Assembly: GCA_027717875.1 (NCBI GenBank)
Contig: JALLOL010000004.1
Location: 1 to 36,497 of the forward strand
Length of the DNA stretch: 36,497 nucleotides
Direction: 5' to 3'
Source of the DNA: Acidobacteria bacterium AH-259-L09
GTDB taxonomy: Bacteria; Acidobacteriota; UBA6911; RPQK01
A program made the position numbers and the translations under genes. This document shows positions 36,124 to 36,497 of the stretch, piece after piece (the stretch's first letter is position 1; each line of letters opens with the position of its first letter). The notes under the pieces are model-generated. The model was given only the letters and a program-made list of their open reading frames with translations, did not search any database and was not told where the DNA came from.

Positions 36124-36497
36124 ATGGAAATCGCACACTCCTACAGCAGAAAAGACAAGATTGAGAATCTCTTCTCGGTCTCTGTCCTGGTGGCGATGTC
36201 ACTGCTTCCTGTGTTGGAGATGGTCGGACGCAAGCTCTTCGGCCGTGGGATCCCCGGGTCAATCCCCCTAGTCGAGCACTTGACACTTTGGATCGCGTTT
36301 CTGGGCGCCATGCTGGCCGCGCGGTCGGATCGAATGCTGGCGCTTTCGACCGTCAGTTTCCTTCCAGAAGCGGCCCGCCACCCGGTTCGGATCTTCACCG
36401 GGGCAGTAGGCGCAGGCGTGGCCGCCTGGCTTGCCTGGGCCAGCTTCGATCTGGTGAGATTTGAATATGAAGCTCCTACCTTTGTGGCTTGGGGAAT
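36124..36497 (+). CDS. TRAP transporter small permease subunit DctQ (incomplete at window end)
   Basis: ATG 36124 starts a frame open to the last base (124 codons). Two to three membrane segments (VSVLVAMSLLPVLEMVGRKL, LTLWIAFLGAMLAARSDRML) and the HLTLWIAFLGA pattern are those of DctQ. Because many TatT systems fuse DctQ with DctM, the protein could continue into a large permease beyond the window. It is 45 bp from the DctP stop. Confidence 0.85.
   Translation, partial: MEIAHSYSRKDKIENLFSVSVLVAMSLLPVLEMVGRKLFGRGIPGSIPLVEHLTLWIAFLGAMLAARSDRMLALSTVSFLPEAARHPVRIFTGAVGAGVAAWLAWASFDLVRFEYEAPTFVAWG

Overview
The window looks like a chromosomal piece of an uncultured bacterium, most plausibly an Acidobacteriota relative, with Planctomycetota-like lineages as the alternative. 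The reasons are a DUF5916/CBM9-like outer-membrane protein, a PM20D1-type M20 peptidase, two ECF-like sigma factors each followed by a large transmembrane Ser/Thr kinase, a TatT-containing TRAP transporter, and many decayed gene pieces between intact genes. This is inference from gene content; there is no rRNA or phylogenetic marker here.

Layout. 1-5,300: EamA exporter, small DUF2911-like secreted protein, remnant of a sialate O-acetylesterase, DUF5916 protein, GNAT acetyltransferase. 5,370-7,090: small ferredoxin-fold protein and a secreted NHL-repeat propeller. 7,448-12,480: a GntR-type regulator divergent from an alpha/beta hydrolase, an M20 peptidase (frameshifted) and an M24 peptidase. 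A 40-bp repeat (36/40 identical) bounds this run on both sides, so it may be a regulated hydrolysis cassette. 12,949-15,220: secreted TPR protein with a W/S/Y/Q-rich tail, and a Bax-inhibitor-1 family membrane protein. 15,221-15,940: remnants of an integrase, a secreted protein and a kinase. 15,989-18,829: an aconitase carrying a complete Tat (SRREFLK) signal, with a strong ribosome binding site deciding the start.

18,840-23,582 (minus strand) is the most unusual part. It is a compact run of a GIDE/BAM-like membrane protein, an SPFH/band-7 protein, a ribbon-helix-helix-like small protein, a Lys/Glu-rich small protein, a von Willebrand A protein, an excisionase-like HTH protein and an unrecognised protein. 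Three junctions use the same kind of 8-nt start/stop overlap. Several genes are frameshifted, mostly at short homopolymer or dinucleotide runs. The two membrane proteins share a juxtamembrane motif, and a roughly 80-bp leader sequence is duplicated in front of each.

23,848-33,926: first sigma/kinase pair, a sodium:solute symporter, an NAD-type isocitrate dehydrogenase broken by a small deletion, a second kinase-start remnant, then on the minus strand the second sigma factor and a 996-residue zinc ribbon-kinase-RDD-pseudokinase protein. 34,050-36,497: TRAP transporter operon (TatT lipoprotein, DctP, start of DctQ) running off the window. Aconitase and isocitrate dehydrogenase are consecutive TCA-cycle steps, but here one carries an export signal and the other is broken, so neither is a safe housekeeping copy.
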